From: Antitrichia curtipendula
Lineage: Eukaryota; Streptophyta; Bryopsida; Hypnales; Leucodontaceae
DNA length: 64,000 bases
Assembly: GCA_951230915.1 (NCBI GenBank)
Contig: OX579638.1
Location: 1,320,696-1,384,695 of the forward strand
Direction of reading: 5' to 3'
The notes under the pieces are model-generated. The model saw only the letters and a list, made by a program, of their open reading frames with translations, was not told where the DNA came from and made no database searches. Positions 23,767 to 36,310 of the stretch are shown here, piece by piece. Numbering within the stretch: position 1 is the stretch's first letter; each line of letters opens with the position of its first letter. The translations under genes were made by a program, and so were the position numbers.

Positions 23767-26700
23767 TTAGAAGTTGTTTAAGTACTCTAATATGGTATCG
23801 TCTGTGACCGGGCAGATGTGCGACTCACGCACTGTCGCATGAATCCCTGATATCAGATGGAGGCTTTCAAGTTTCGAGCATGCATACTTCAAGCTCTGAA
23901 GATGGCTCAGTGACAATGGCTCCATGGTTTCTAATCTTAGCCGCTTCAATGAAGGCATAATCCAGGCGTCGAAAGATAACCTATCAGATGCTTGGAAAAC
24001 ACCCAGGGCAGCTGCCGATAAAGATGTCAAGTTCTGGAAACAGAAGAAAAGGCCAAGTTAGTGATTCAAATGATGACTTCACATGTATTTGGGACATGAA
24101 CTACAGTTCACATATGCCATGAAGCAAACAGCCTTGTGGATTGAATTGTTCATTTGACGTTAACCACTAAGCACCCCAAATAGCCAATTCCATATTTGTA
24201 GGTGTTGAAATAAATTACGACTAGAATGCGTCAAGGAAGGTAACAAAATGTACCAGAAAATAGCAAAAAAGAAATCATACCCTAAAAATTTTGAGCAATA
24301 GAAATACAAATTGAAAGTTAGTGTAACGAACCATTAGCTTCCAAATTCTACTTTTTAATTTTACTTCAGTTACTTAGGTCAATGCAATAGTTTCAAATTT
24401 AAGTAAGAGAGTCAGGCCCATAATTTCACAGGAAAGACATAGTTCACGGGAAGACCTGGAAGAGAGCTCCAATGCTCGGAGGAATATCATGTTCTCCTTG
24501 AATGTCTGACGAAGAGCGCAACTCAATTGCCTGCGTAAAAGAATAAAGTCCTCAGTAATAAATATTCTTTTGAGTATTCAAAATATTTAATGTGAACAAA
24601 TCAAGGCTTATCATCATAGAGCTGTAAAGTAGACACCTCGAGATTGGGGCACGCAGCTGCAAGAGCTGCAATTGAGGACTCCGTAAGATCACAGCGGTTA
24701 AGAGCCAAAGCACTTAGAGGAGGTGGTCCTGCATTTAATAACGCTAAGAGTTCCTGCATAAAGCATTATTCGAACTTTTAAGATTCTTAGACAGAGTTTC
24801 TCGACCTTAACCCCAAAGTGCTTAAATGTCCAAAGTTGCCTCTTCCATATCAAAAGGAGTTAAAATAAATCATTATGAAGCTTCCAGGAAGGTAACACAA
24901 TGTACCAAAAGAAAGTAGAAAGTGTACATGACATTTTGAAGAATGGAAACAATGTTCTGAATATAATTGATTATTAAAGTCCAAAGTAAACTTTCTATTT
25001 TCAGACATGACATTCAGGGGCTAATAACAATGATCCTAACCTAAAAGATCTCTTGTGTACCAGAAAGATGTATAAGCATTGGAGAAGTTGCAGACCTTGT
25101 CTGTGCAATGTGTGTGCTCCTGCCAGATAAGCTGCGATTTCACAGACTGTCCAAATGATCTGCCCACACAAATTAGCAATCACATGTAAATAGAGGATTC
25201 AGCCTACATCAGAGCATCTCAAATCATAAAATTAAAATTTTCAGATACAAAACTACTTACCCTGTGCTGGTATTCCCAAGCACTTGTAGATACGCCAAAG
25301 AAGAGGGGAGGATGAATGAAGGTTTCAAGAGCATGTGAAAGAAAGGGGCGGTTGCTTACGGCATGCGCAACTCTACAGAAAGAGTGTGCAGCTTAGGAAG
25401 AGCTCCCAGCTCGGTCAACAGCTGCCGATGAACTCTCTTCGAAATGATGTGCTGTTATCACGTACCATTAAAACACTGTAAGACACTGAAAGAAAGAGAA
25501 GATGGGCCAGACTGGCTAAGCTCTCAAAGTAGAAGAAACAGTAAGACTCAAACGTTCACTTCCATCATCATCACCAGTTTGACCAGAGAATGTACAGCCC
25601 CTATGAGTCCAGAGGACCAGATATTTTTAAAGTATGAAGAGAAGGTCATGAGTAACTTTTAACACTGCTTTCTTACTTTTGGCTCCTTCGTAAAATTACA
25701 TGAGCTTCACCAGCAAAGCTCACTCAAGTCAGTTAAATTGACTACCAAACTCCTGGAATTAATAAGGCAGTTTAAGTAATCACGTACCTGAAGCACAAGT
25801 GTAACAGAATTGAGGTCAGAGCAATGCCATCGCACTGCCGCAAACCCCTTTTCTGATAGCTGCCCACAACCGCAGCTTAGAACTGGTGGAAGCACATATT
25901 TGTCTGGCCCAACATCCCCAACTCTCAACGGAGAGGGCCCTAAGTCAAAGGAGTTAGACGGGTACATCGAAGGTACACACAAATGCTGCAAGCGAAGTGT
26001 ATGAAGGCGAGGACAACTCTTGAAGATGGTTCTGCAATCAGTAACATAAGATTAGAAAGTAAAAACTTCAGTTTGACAAGCTAAAACGAGAAGAATCCGA
26101 AGTTGCATACCGTAGTTTCTCCATGACAGGGAAAATTAAACGCACCAGTAATCCCAAAGTCTGAAACCACGAAAGCAAGGTGGAACTTCATCGGAAACAA
26201 GTTTCACACCTAGCTTTACGACAAGAATTTCGAAAAAAATTAGGACTCACTGCAAACTTTTGTCATTGAGCCGAGAAGAGCTGATGTCGACATCTCCGAT
26301 GAACCTGAATTTGTATCCAACTATTAGTTTTTGTTCTTACAACATGGACCTGAGAAAACGTGGATTCAATACCTTCGGTAGCTATTTCCTACTAGACAAC
26401 ATCTAGGAGGAGGCTTCGATTTAGATATCTATACAACCAGAAAAGAGTATCATAGGACTCACAACTCCCGAGTACCCTTGATGACTGAGCTACCATCAAG
26501 CCAATAGAGAATTCGAGGTGAGGAACTCACTTTCCAATGGCCATCTGGGCCACGACGATGTCTAAGAGCGACTCCCCGGGCGCAATAGTCTGCACCGGAG
26601 AAGGAGTTCGAGGGGAGGGTCCGCTCTCTTCTGCATTAGAAACCCCTGCGTGGCCATCAGTCAAGCGATCACTAGGCCATAGAAGAGAGCGGATGGGCGA

Positions 26701-27438
26701 GGGTGCGGCTAGCATCGCCAGACTTTTGGGAGTCTTAAAAGAGGAGAACGGGGAGTGAGTTGTCGGATTCACCCAATGCTTCGGAAGGGGAGTCCTGGGT
26801 TGCAGGGGAGCGGCGGACGACTTGATTCCTGCTGACGTGGATAAATCGTCGTCGTATTGCCATGACCGGAGCTGCGAGATGTCCGTGGCTGCTGCTCTCC
26901 ACGTCCTGCGAGTCATCAAACCCGGCGTCACACTCGTCCGTGTACACCATTTCTTCTAAACCTAAATTCTTCCCAAGAGAATCAATCAAGAAGTGACCAC
27001 AGCGTCTTGCACAACGCTTACAGGCTTCCACTTGGTGATTCTCTTCGGGAGAACAAGCAATGCCGTGCACCGCAGAGAGCAAGGCCATCCTGAAGGTCAC
27101 GAATCGTCAACGAACACCAACTCTGTGGACATGCCCTACAAACGGCATTTCCTCTACCACTTCCGCTATTCATCCCAAGACTCACCCACTCATAAGTAGA
27201 AAATCCAGACCACACTATTTGATCAGATACGCGTGCTGATAAACTCAACGAAACTCTATGAAACTCTGCCAGAAGGCATTTCGTCCAATTTCGAAATCGA
27301 AGCACACCTGCACACGGCCGCGGCCGCCAAGACATCCTTCGGCTCCGCCAAATGCCGCAAGATGAGCGCCACGACATCGGGCTGTTGCGCCCCGTTGCCC
27401 TCGTCCGGGCCCTGTTCCATCGTTCCCGGGTTTTCCAT
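23767..27438 (-). CDS. F-box/LRR protein, ten exons, about 492 aa
   Basis: This is the likely substrate-recognition subunit of an SCF (Skp1-cullin-F-box) ubiquitin ligase. Exons on the minus strand: 27438-27308, 26905-26531, 26304-26251, 26185-26111, 26031-25788, 25436-25360, 25159-25096, 24753-24637, 24530-24456, 24033-23767. All introns are GT-AG, phases agree throughout, and the total is 1479 nt including the stop. Residues about 18-55 form the F-box (PDVVALILRHLAEPKDVLA, then VCRTWRAAATD across junction 1). Residues about 55-155 are a poorly conserved linker. Leucine-rich repeats follow, for example LLTELGALPKLHTLSVEL, LSALALNRCDLTESSIAALA and MPSLKRLRLETMEPL. The start is the ATG giving MENPGTMEQ, closest to the F-box. 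Substrate is unknown and I cannot assign an Arabidopsis orthologue. The least certain junction is the acceptor of exon 4 (before 26185). Confidence 0.85.
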
Positions 27439-27787
27439 CCTCCTCTCCCCGACCACTACGGTGGCGCAATCCAGCAGGGGAGCATCCCTACTTGCCAATG
27501 GACCATCCGAGCGCCTGACGAGCGCAATGGGACAGGCGAAAGAGAAAACTCGACGAGACCGATGGGAATGCAAGGGTGTCAAGGAAACGGTCACAGCGTG
27601 CAGAAGTCGGGAGTCAGGAAGATATGGAGGCGATGACAAAGGTTACTTCAGGCAAGAGGCTTGCAGAAGAGGAAGAAAAATGAGGAATGTGGTCGGGCTG
27701 CCGAAAATACAACAACGGCGGACAGGATGGAAACGGAAGGCAGGACAGGAGGACAGGATGAATGCATGTTAGGCCCTTTAACCTCAC
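27439..27787. promoter_or_regulatory. Upstream region of the F-box gene
   Basis: This GC-richer stretch upstream of the chosen start stays open in the F-box frame for over 60 codons, so an N-terminal extension is possible, but the residues do not look conserved. The plus-strand 179-codon frame across 27233-27772 is antisense to exon 1 and is not a gene. I see no clear TATA box. Confidence 0.3.
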
Positions 27788-28027
27788 AAGGTGGGTACAC
27801 CCAAAACCGCTACTGAGCCTAGTTACTACTATTAGACTGGTCAAATTTTCATATATTCTTGTTGGCAAGTGAAAGGAGGTTCTGACGCACCAGAGAACGT
27901 GGCATTTGAACACCGTATGCAAAAGTTATTAAGGATCAAAGTTTGTTTCTGAAAGCGATCCATCCAAATAGGTACATAACTGATTTGGCGCTTTAAGGTC
28001 AGGTGCCATTTTTGGGGTGCCTACCTT
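27788..28027. mobile_element. Short MITE, copy 1 of a three-copy family (240 bp)
   Basis: The ends are AAGGTGGGTACACCCAAAA and the near complement TTTTTGGGGTGCCTACCTT. The interior (GGTCAAATTTTCATAT, GGCAAGTGAAAGGAGGTTC, CAAAAGTTATTAAGGA) recurs at 59142-59415 in inverse orientation and, more diverged, at 60411-60685. No ORF. Confidence 0.75.
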
Positions 28028-28039
28028 AACCCCATTCAA

Positions 28040-28370
28040 TTTATGCCTTCTTAAAATCTCTTTTACAATTTTTTTGAATGAATTTTGAATGTGATATTTC
28101 CTCCAAGATCTAGTGTATTTGAGGCTCATTTCCAAGAGCTCTCAACACTACAAGAAGGTAAGATTGCAATGGGTACCCTTGCACAAAATCTTAAATAGAA
28201 AAATCACTATAATTTATTTTCAAGATCGGATTTTTTATGCTAAAACTAGACCTCAAGAAGAACTTTTCAAAAATATAAAATACTAAAAATAGCAACTTGG
28301 TTAGGTTTTATATAACTTCAAAGATTTGCAAACACCAAATTGGGGTGCCTTAGGCATTTAGGGGTTAAAC
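28040..28370. repeat. Dispersed repeat, inverse of 8930-9300
   Basis: This shares ordered blocks with 8930-9300 in reverse complement (AGGTTTTATATAACTTCAAAG, CCCTTGCACAAAATCTT, GAATTTTGAATGTGAT). Both copies lie shortly upstream of a TTAA MITE, though at different distances and in opposite orientation. No termini defined. Confidence 0.6.
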
Positions 28371-28435
28371 CCCACAACCGAAATAGCTTCCAAGAAGGAA
28401 GCCAAGGTAGGAGGTCCATAGATTGCCCAGGTGCC

Positions 28436-29368
28436 TTAACCCCTAAAGGACCAAACGGCGTTTTTTGGCAACATAGCGATTTTGGGCAGCTCACTACGAA
28501 CGGAAATTTTCTTTTTTTTCTTTGAAATTTTCACACAACATGTGCCCGAGGAGTAGCTTCAAGGCCCAACAATTTTCAGAACTTTTGAATATATGGTTAA
28601 AAAGTTATTGGATGATATGTCATTTTCAACATTCGGCGGGCAGCTCAAAAAAAGTCTGAAAAATCACTTTTTAAAAAAATAAAAATTTGAAATTGGCCCT
28701 CAAGATTTACATATACATGTAAAGCTTTGAATCATTCCATTTAGATATATGAGATGAAAATTATGAGGTGTTCTAGTTTGCGGGTAGTTATAGATTCGCT
28801 ACTCTAAAATAAACTTTGGAGTTCTTTATGTAACTCATTTTTAAATATTTTTCAAAAAGAATAAAACCATAGGATGTATGTTGTTTATTACAACATTACA
28901 ACCATTGGGATTGGCATTTTATAATTCCATAATTAATTTCTTAACAGTTTAGTGTTTTGAATCATTTTCTACTTCATTCTACTTACTATTTTTTTCCTAT
29001 ATGATGTACAATTCCAAATAATTTGAAATTATTCAAGCATGTAGCCAACTTGTTTTGAAGAATGAATCCAAAGAGTTACCACCATTTTGGACATTTCTTC
29101 ATATAAATGTGATCTTATGAAGTGCAGCTGCCCGTTTTTTCGCAGGGACAAAAAAAGCATTTTTGTCAATTCAAACGCTATTATCTTGCAATGTACATGG
29201 TGAAAAATTCTGAAATTTTTTCCACATCTTCTCAAACCAGTGCACTAAAAGATCCTACGGTTACATGTGTCCAAAAATGTTTTTTTTCAAGAATTTGGTA
29301 CTTGTACTAGAAATGACAGTTTTGGAGCAGTTTTGGTGAAAACATAGTCAAAAACCTTTAGGGGTTAA
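28436..29368. mobile_element. TTAA-flanked MITE, copy 2
   Basis: The element (28440-29364, 925 bp) has termini CCCCTAAAGG/CCTTTAGGGG with TTAA on each side, in the same orientation as copy 1. Internal text such as GGACCAAACRGCGTTTTTT, TGTGCCCGAGGA and TGAAGTGCAGCTGCCCG is shared with copy 1. Its interior sequence has no transposase. Confidence 0.8.
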
Positions 29369-31226
29369 GGGCTGAAATTGAATTTGGGAGGTGAAGCTTC
29401 TTGAAATATTTTTCAATAAAGTTCTCTTGAAAAACAAGCGAAATTGGCATCTAAATCAAGTCATTTCATATTTTTTGGAACTTTGTAAAATTACTTATGA
29501 AAATTTGAAGTTGAAATGGCATAAGGCTAAAATCACCCTTCCCCTAAAATGCATATTTTTTGTACATTATTGAAGACTATAAAAAAGCAACATGTACAAA
29601 TATTGTACATTTGAGGAGGTGGGCGGTTTTAGAGCTTGTGCGCTTTTTGAGCCCTCTACCTTATGAGCAATTGAACACCTCATTAAATGTTACAACACTT
29701 TGGGGGGCACCATTGTTGCAAAGGTTGATAGATGATTTTATTTTATGTGATTATTATCAATTTTATAAGGTGAAAACACCCATAATCATCTCTATACCCA
29801 TTTATGTATCCTAGGCTCTTCCTAAATGTGTCCTTAGACTTACATTAAAGTGTTCTTCAAAAACCTCATAAAATTGTCCACTTATTTATTGTAATTGTAA
29901 TTTGTTGATTTGCTCATTTTGTCACATTTCAATTTTGGGTTTAGCTCTGTGACGATTTTAATGGTTTGGGGAGTTTTCACTTTAAAAATTCATAAAAATT
30001 ACATGCAATATTCAAATTTTTATTTTTCTTAATTCATGATTTTCAATTGCTAATATTAGAAAAATACTATTATGAGGAAAATATACCTCCAACTATGCTG
30101 TTTGGGGTGCTTCATCAGGAAAAAACATTCAGTCTAAGCAATATTGTTGGGAACTTTTGTCAATACTACGGTAGATGCTTAACATATAGTACTACCGTAG
30201 TATTGTAACAATTTTGAAAATGAGCGGTTTAATGACAATATTGATTTTATAAAAAATGAATACAAAGGATAGCTATACCTTACAATATTGCAAGAGAAGT
30301 GGTTCAATATCTCAACATAACAAAGACTTTATATTAAAAAATTGAAATTTAACTTTTTTTCAATTGCTGCAATATTAAACAACAATATAATTAGAATATG
30401 GCAACAGATATTTTTCAATAGTATTTGTGATACTAATGGCTTTTGTTTTGTTAATTGCTATAAAATTGCAATATTATAAAAGAAGTAGACATTTTTCAAT
30501 CCACTATCAATACTATTTATTAGGATGAAGTGAATTTTTTAAAGTATTGTAATACTGCAAATTTACTTCATTTATATTGCAATACAAAATTTTCAATATT
30601 CAAGCATATATGTTTTGGTATTGGAATTGTAAACAACTACACTTCTACAGTACTATAAGTACAAAATTGTTTTTTATATCAATATGCATTTTTGTGGATT
30701 TGAAAGTATTATACAAAACTTTCAAAATCAATGGTTCTACAAACAACAATTAGAATTTAAGATTAAAAAATATTTCAACTTCAATTTATATATGTAACAC
30801 AAAAAAGTGTACACTTACAAATGCATAGAATGTAATACTACCAGTTTCTATAATACTTCTACAAACAATACTCTACACTTCTCTATTGTCTTACATATAC
30901 TTTGTGTAAATCTAATTAATACACTGCATTATCACAGCTACAACCAAGATATGAACATGAAGGAAAGGCAACAATAATTGTAATGTAACAACGGCCATTT
31001 ACAATTCTACTTTCCAAACCATCTTCTACAAGCAGAGTATACCTATTCAAATATGCACTTCAATGCCAAAGAATGGTAGACAAATACTCTCATTGTACAA
31101 AAGTCACAAACAAATAAATAAAAACGGAATCAAACAAAATGAACTAGTAAACAAACTACTACAAATTGTGCATATGAAAAAAACAAGTCATTCACACTAT
31201 AAGCATAAAAAGAAGACTACACAAAG
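29369..31226. other. AT-rich gene-free stretch with recurrent CAATACT words
   Basis: No gene is recognised. From about 30140 to 30900 the words CAATACT, TATTGCAATA and their complements recur at irregular spacing, including GTACTACCGTAGTATTG. Similar words recur at 48.2-49.1 kb. 29391-29814 is open in two short frames without recognisable content. Confidence 0.4.
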
Positions 31227-31517
31227 TTAGTAGTCATCTTCTAAGTCATCCCCTAGACATTCTTGTACCGTCTCTCCATCTTCAGCAACAATTACCTCTA
31301 TTTTCTTCAACAAGTGTCGACTGTCAAGGACAAATTGTTTCAAACCTTTTATTTCCCTTCTATGAAGCCGCATTTCACTCTCTTTCATATTTAGATTACC
31401 ATCCATGGCTAACTGCATTACGTATGCGAACCACGCTAATTGCTTTGTTGTCAAACGGAGAGGCTGATCTTCAGAATATCTTTTCCCAAACTTTGAAAAA
31501 GATATTGTATTGCACAA
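31227..31517 (-). CDS. Unrecognised ORF, acidic C-terminus
   Basis: This is a 96-residue minus-strand frame that includes QLAWFAYVMQLAMDGNLNMK, a basic/amphipathic helix region (MRLHRREIKGLKQFVLD) and an acidic tail ending in GDDLEDDY. Composition looks protein-like, but I recognise no family. It lies about 460 bp downstream of the 31976-32584 ORF on the same strand and could be its next exon. Its upstream part overlaps a strong hairpin (31480-31558), so the first residues may not be coding. Confidence 0.35.
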   Translation of the reverse strand: MCNTISFSKFGKRYSEDQPLRLTTKQLAWFAYVMQLAMDGNLNMKESEMRLHRREIKGLKQFVLDSRHLLKKIEVIVAEDGETVQECLGDDLEDDY

Positions 31518-31975
31518 AGCATTTGCAATATAATATCTTTTGTGAAGTTTGGGAAAGGATCATCTTCATTCCACCGCCAATTGTTATCTATATTGCAAAA
31601 AACACATCAAACACTAAATATAGAAATTACCTAATTGTAATCCAAATGACAATGTAGAACAAAAAAAGATTCAAAAAACACTACACACACAATCAGGCCA
31701 ATTTACTAATTAAAAGTGACTACTTCTAACTAAAAAATAAAACTAACAAATAACTAATTGTAGTCCACATCTAATTGTGAATGTACTATACAATCAAGAA
31801 TTGTAATTGAACAACCACTGAAACTAACTACATGAAATTTACTATTTCATACTTAAATTTAACTACATATAAATGAAATGTAAGTCTACAATTAAATCAC
31901 ACTAACATCCTGAAACTCAACAATCATGTTCAACTAAAGTGACATGAGTAACTGAGCTGAAATTTGACCATAAGG

Positions 31976-32584
31976 TTAAAAATGAATTACAAAATTTTGA
32001 TAACTACCTAAGTCCATCATTGATGCTTTGATTTTGGTTTTCTTCACAGAATACAACTCTTTCAACCAAAAAAAGGGATACCTATCAAAAACACCCCAAA
32101 CCTCCAAAGCATCCAAGTATTGCACACAAACACACACACTGTGCAATATCAAACCTTCTGCAAGTGACACCAATCTTCGCTTCCATGATTCAATCTCCTC
32201 TTTGCTTCCCTGCTGTGGTTTTGGAACATCCAAGTAGCACCATAGCTGTATCCTTGCAGTACTAGAAAATCTACCACGTTTGTTACTAATGCATATGCGT
32301 ACCTTTTTCCTCAATATTTCCACCCACACCTTGTTAAACACTTTACGAGTCATACTGTCAATAAGGAAAGTATCAAAGGCTATGAGAATGGCCTCTTTAA
32401 TGTGCTCCTCTCTAGGGAACGGTTTGTTTTTCTTAGGATCAAGACCCAATATCAATCGTTTGCCAATGGGCCCCATGTGGGCTTTCACCAATTTCCACCT
32501 CGCTACCTTAGGTTTGGACTCATCATACAAGTTCCTCTGTACCAATGTTATCAGCAAAGCGTTTCCATCCCTCAAATCCTGCAC
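31976..32584 (-). CDS. Unrecognised 202-codon ORF
   Basis: This is the longest minus-strand frame in the 28-49 kb region. It includes LLITLVQRNLYDESKPKVAR, PIGKRLILGLDPKKNKPFPR, FNKVWVEILRKKV and RIQLWCYLDVPKPQQGSKEE, which look like real protein. It also includes a cysteine/valine run from a CA-repeat (VCVCVQ). The last residues may be intron. No domain recognised. Given the surrounding repeats, a domesticated or decaying transposon-borne gene is as likely as a host gene. Confidence 0.4.
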   Translation of the reverse strand: MQDLRDGNALLITLVQRNLYDESKPKVARWKLVKAHMGPIGKRLILGLDPKKNKPFPREEHIKEAILIAFDTFLIDSMTRKVFNKVWVEILRKKVRICISNKRGRFSSTARIQLWCYLDVPKPQQGSKEEIESWKRRLVSLAEGLILHSVCVCVQYLDALEVWGVFDRYPFFWLKELYSVKKTKIKASMMDLGSYQNFVIHF

Positions 32585-33136
32585 TTATTGTTTCAATGAG
32601 CATACCATGTGTCTATAAGTGTTGTGCATGCTCTCTCATGTGAAAAAACCCACATAATAAGAATACATATATAGTGACAAGCCCTTTGGTTTAGGGTGAA
32701 TGAAAATAACCTAAACCCTAAACCTTCTGAAATCAATACAAGTCCTAGCAACAATTTCCTTGTGCATCCTACCACCACCACTTTGCTTTGTTTTCTCTGC
32801 AAATCACAAGCCTGCAAAGCAGCCAATCCCATGACCATTTTAACAACCAACCCTTATTAGAATATATATGAACTTAAATGTGTAAAAATTTTATCTTTCT
32901 AACCGTATATCTTGATACAAAGGTAGACAATTACTAACCAGGTTTCTGCTAGGATTACTTGGCAATGAATTGTCGCCATTTGTGACTTTGGCCTATCCAG
33001 TTCTGCCTCTAATTTCCTAGCACAACATATACATCATGACCAACACATTCAGCTGTTATTTTCATTCAATTGCACCAACTGTATAACAGTGAAAAATATA
33101 ATCAAACATCCCTCTTGCAAATACTTCTTAGCGCTT

Positions 33137-34069
33137 TTAACCCCTAAAGTCCCGTTGTCCCCTCGAGGGACAAAATGGATTTCGGGCAGGCTCCTACAAT
33201 CTCAATATTTTTTGTGATATTCTGAATTTTTTTTGTGAAGATAGAAAATCACATTAGCTTTCTAAAAATGTAATTTTTATTTCAATTGGTGCCCGCAAGC
33301 AAAAGTTATGGCACAAAAATCCCAAATTTTAGTTTGGCGGGCAAAAAAAAATCCTCAAAAAAGCTTTAAATTAAAAAATTAAAAAATTAGTTTTATATAG
33401 ATTTTATTTTTATTTACATGGGAAGCTTTGATTCATTCCATTTGGGTCTGTTATGCAAAAGTTATGGTCAATCTTATTTTTTGGGCAATTAGAGCATCTT
33501 TTTGAAAAAATAACTTGTAGAATTCATTTCTGAACTCAATTTTAACAATTTAAAAAAAAAAAAAGCTTCACAAGGTCAAGATTTTTTGCTAGAACAATCT
33601 CACCGTTGAGATTAGTATATTTCAATTCTATCTTAGAGCTATTAATGATTTAATTTTTCCTTCAATCTTGAACCTACTTCTACTTAACAATTGTTTAATG
33701 AGTGAAAATTAAGTGTTTCTTTTAAATTTATTTTTTTCTAGATCCTCAACTCAATTCTTCATTACCTAAAATTAGAAATTCAAAATCATTAGAGCAAAAA
33801 TTTTAAGTTAAAAAGGTTCAAAGCCAAAAAATGTAGTTGAGCAAGGTGCAAAAAAACTAGATTCCTTCACTTTAAATGCAAATATCTTGCAATCTACATG
33901 GTCAAAATTTCTGAAATTTCTTCCACACATTCTTACACTAGTCTAGTACAAGATCCTACGATTAAATATGCAAAAAAAACATTTAATGTTTTTTTTGCTC
34001 TTTGCTCTAGAAATGGCAGTTTTTAGGTGTTTTTTGATGGAAAAATGGCCTTGGGACTTTAGGGGTTAA
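33137..34069. mobile_element. TTAA-flanked MITE, copy 3 (diverged subfamily)
   Basis: The element (33141-34065, 925 bp) has termini CCCCTAAAGTCCC/GGGACTTTAGGGG with TTAA on both sides. The inverted match extends to 13 bp. The interior resembles copies 1-2 only in places (CAATCTACATGGT, CTGAAATTT-TTCCACA, GATCCTACG) but matches copy 4 well. It is a second subfamily. Confidence 0.8.
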
Positions 34070-35856
34070 ACAAAACATCACCACGATCAGAAAGACTATT
34101 CAATACTATTAGGATCAACATCAAATTGTATTCATAACTTCATATTCCAAAAGGGGAGAATGAATGCATCCGTTATCTGTATATACGGTCCTTGAATGCA
34201 ATTCCTGAGAGCGCTCTTGATTTCAACAAAAATGGATTGCAATTCTTGAGAATGTAATGGATCCCACAATTCAACGAACCGCATTAGTCCTACTTTCAAG
34301 GATCTGGAGACCTGACCTCCAAAATTTTGTTTTTGAACTCGAGAAGTTGCTTCTAGAAAATTGGAAGAAAGGTTTCCAGAAGTCTCACGAGGTAAGACTT
34401 AATGCTACGAATGGATAAATTTTGTTGCTCTAGAGTGGAATAGCAATTAATTTTATAATTGAGTTCAAGTCAATCCAACAGTTGGTGTGATGGAGTGATG
34501 CAATTCAGTTCATGAGATCAATTGCGTGTATTGGAGTGATCTCCCTTGTCTTTCGATGAGGCTGGTGACGCTCTGGGCCAGCACTTCTCGCTTCACAATC
34601 AGGGGCAGGTATATTGTCCTACTTGTCAAAATGAAGCACTACAACTACATTAAGAACAGCCCAAGCAAATCACTATGCGAAAGTAGAAGGATCACATGGG
34701 CCACACATATATCAACCAGTCATCAATCCTTACAGATGCAGCATTGCAGCATCTCACCTAGAACTGTCCCTTCGGGATCTAGATAGACATGGTGACATGT
34801 ACAGTATTTACCCTTATAATTTGGTTGTACACATTCTCTGTGTTTTTGATGTCCTTATCAGCTTGGAGCTCACAAATTCTTTGCCAATACTTGGAGTTTC
34901 AATTCCACAATCACACCAAAAATGCCTTCTGGTCCAAAGTTCTACTACCTGCACAGAAATACCTAAAGGTCATCACCTGACAATAACATGCCAAGCTTGG
35001 TACAGAGTCCTAGCAACACTAACATATGTAAATACAACTTAATGGGCTTGTTGAGAACATAATGCCCTGACAATCTTTATAGATAAAATAAAATAATTCA
35101 AATATTCTTGCAGTTCACAAAAGATTTTACTCGCACTCTCACTACGATTCCTATATAGGAGTGTGAAACCTGCCTAAGGTGGTATATGACATATGTCATG
35201 ACCGTTGTGACACGCAAAAGAGCACGCAATACATAATTCGACTTCTTCACTTGGTGTGTAAGTGAGACAGGAAAAAATAGCCTAGCGCTTTATAAACCCT
35301 TGCTTGTAAATGCACTCTTTCCGTCATCTCCACCCAGAACCAGATCTGCTTCTTGCAAAGAATTAACATTGAACATCAATATCCACAAGTAAATTTTTTC
35401 ACTCCTGCTCATTACAGGAGTATCCAAATCAAACCTAGGCTCTCATATGTAGACCGTGTACAAAGAACCTACAGAGGTCATTTTCTCAGGTCAAATTCGC
35501 AATCAAGTCTATATAAATTGAACAAAGACAAAGATGTGAGTACGTTCGATGAGATGCACAATTTTAGCCAAGCTCATACTCAACACCCTTTGGTGAACCT
35601 GGGAAATGGAATCGTTTGTGAAAAAATAACCTTGGCTTGCAAGCAGTGGCAATCAACACTGTTACCTAACACTTAAGAAGATTTAAACAGTTTACTTACC
35701 TTTGGTTACTTGCCGCATCCCTAACTTGAACTGAAAGAGCTCTTGGCCTGGATCCTTCAATAAATCCAAAAGTACTTATTGGAAGTTAAACTATTATAGA
35801 AGAGCTCCCCTATTAGCACAAAATTTTAAGGATGTTGCACTTCTATCATGTATGGA
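34070..35856. other. Gene-free stretch between MITE copy 3 and the 5.2 kb element
   Basis: No gene is recognised. Plus-strand frames at 34526-34786 and 35353-35676 (86 and 107 codons) have unbiased composition and no motifs. Local text such as CATGCCAAGC and AACCTAGGC carries no structure I can interpret. Confidence 0.3.
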
Positions 35857-36009
35857 GAAATTATCAGGATTGTCATAGTGGACGGACGTCTGGTTCGCCC
35901 GTCCGATAGAGGTCTTGCCCGTCCAATGTGGTCAACACTAAGTTGACTTTCTTCCATTAAAAAAACAGTTGATGTGGCTGCCACTTTGACGCCACCTAAC
36001 TGCCAAGTA

Positions 36010-36310
36010 GGATCTAGGACGCAGACGTCATCCGAAGGGGCGTAGACTTTAGTCAGAGCGCGGACGTAATCTTGCCAAGGCACGGATGGAAGTTAGGGCG
36101 TGGACTTTTGGTCAGGGCATGAACGACTAGGTAGGGTGCAGACGACTGGATAGGGCACGGACGCAGGGGCGTAGACGACTGAACAAGGCTCGGACGCAGG
36201 GGCGTGGACGGCTTGACAGGGCGTGGACGCAAGGGCACGGACAACTGCACAAGGTGCGAACAAGTGGATAGGGTGTGGACGCAGGGGCACAGACAATTGG
36301 ACGCAAACGT
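36010..36310. repeat. Subterminal GGGCGTGGACG-type repeats, left arm
   Basis: At least a dozen variants of GGGCGCGGACG / GGGGCGTAGACG occur roughly every 15-25 bp inside the left terminus of the 5.2 kb element. The mirror set is at 40650-40930, and comparable arrays sit in the 14.4-17.05 kb element. Arrays of short subterminal motifs commonly bind hAT-type transposases, so this role is inferred. Confidence 0.7.
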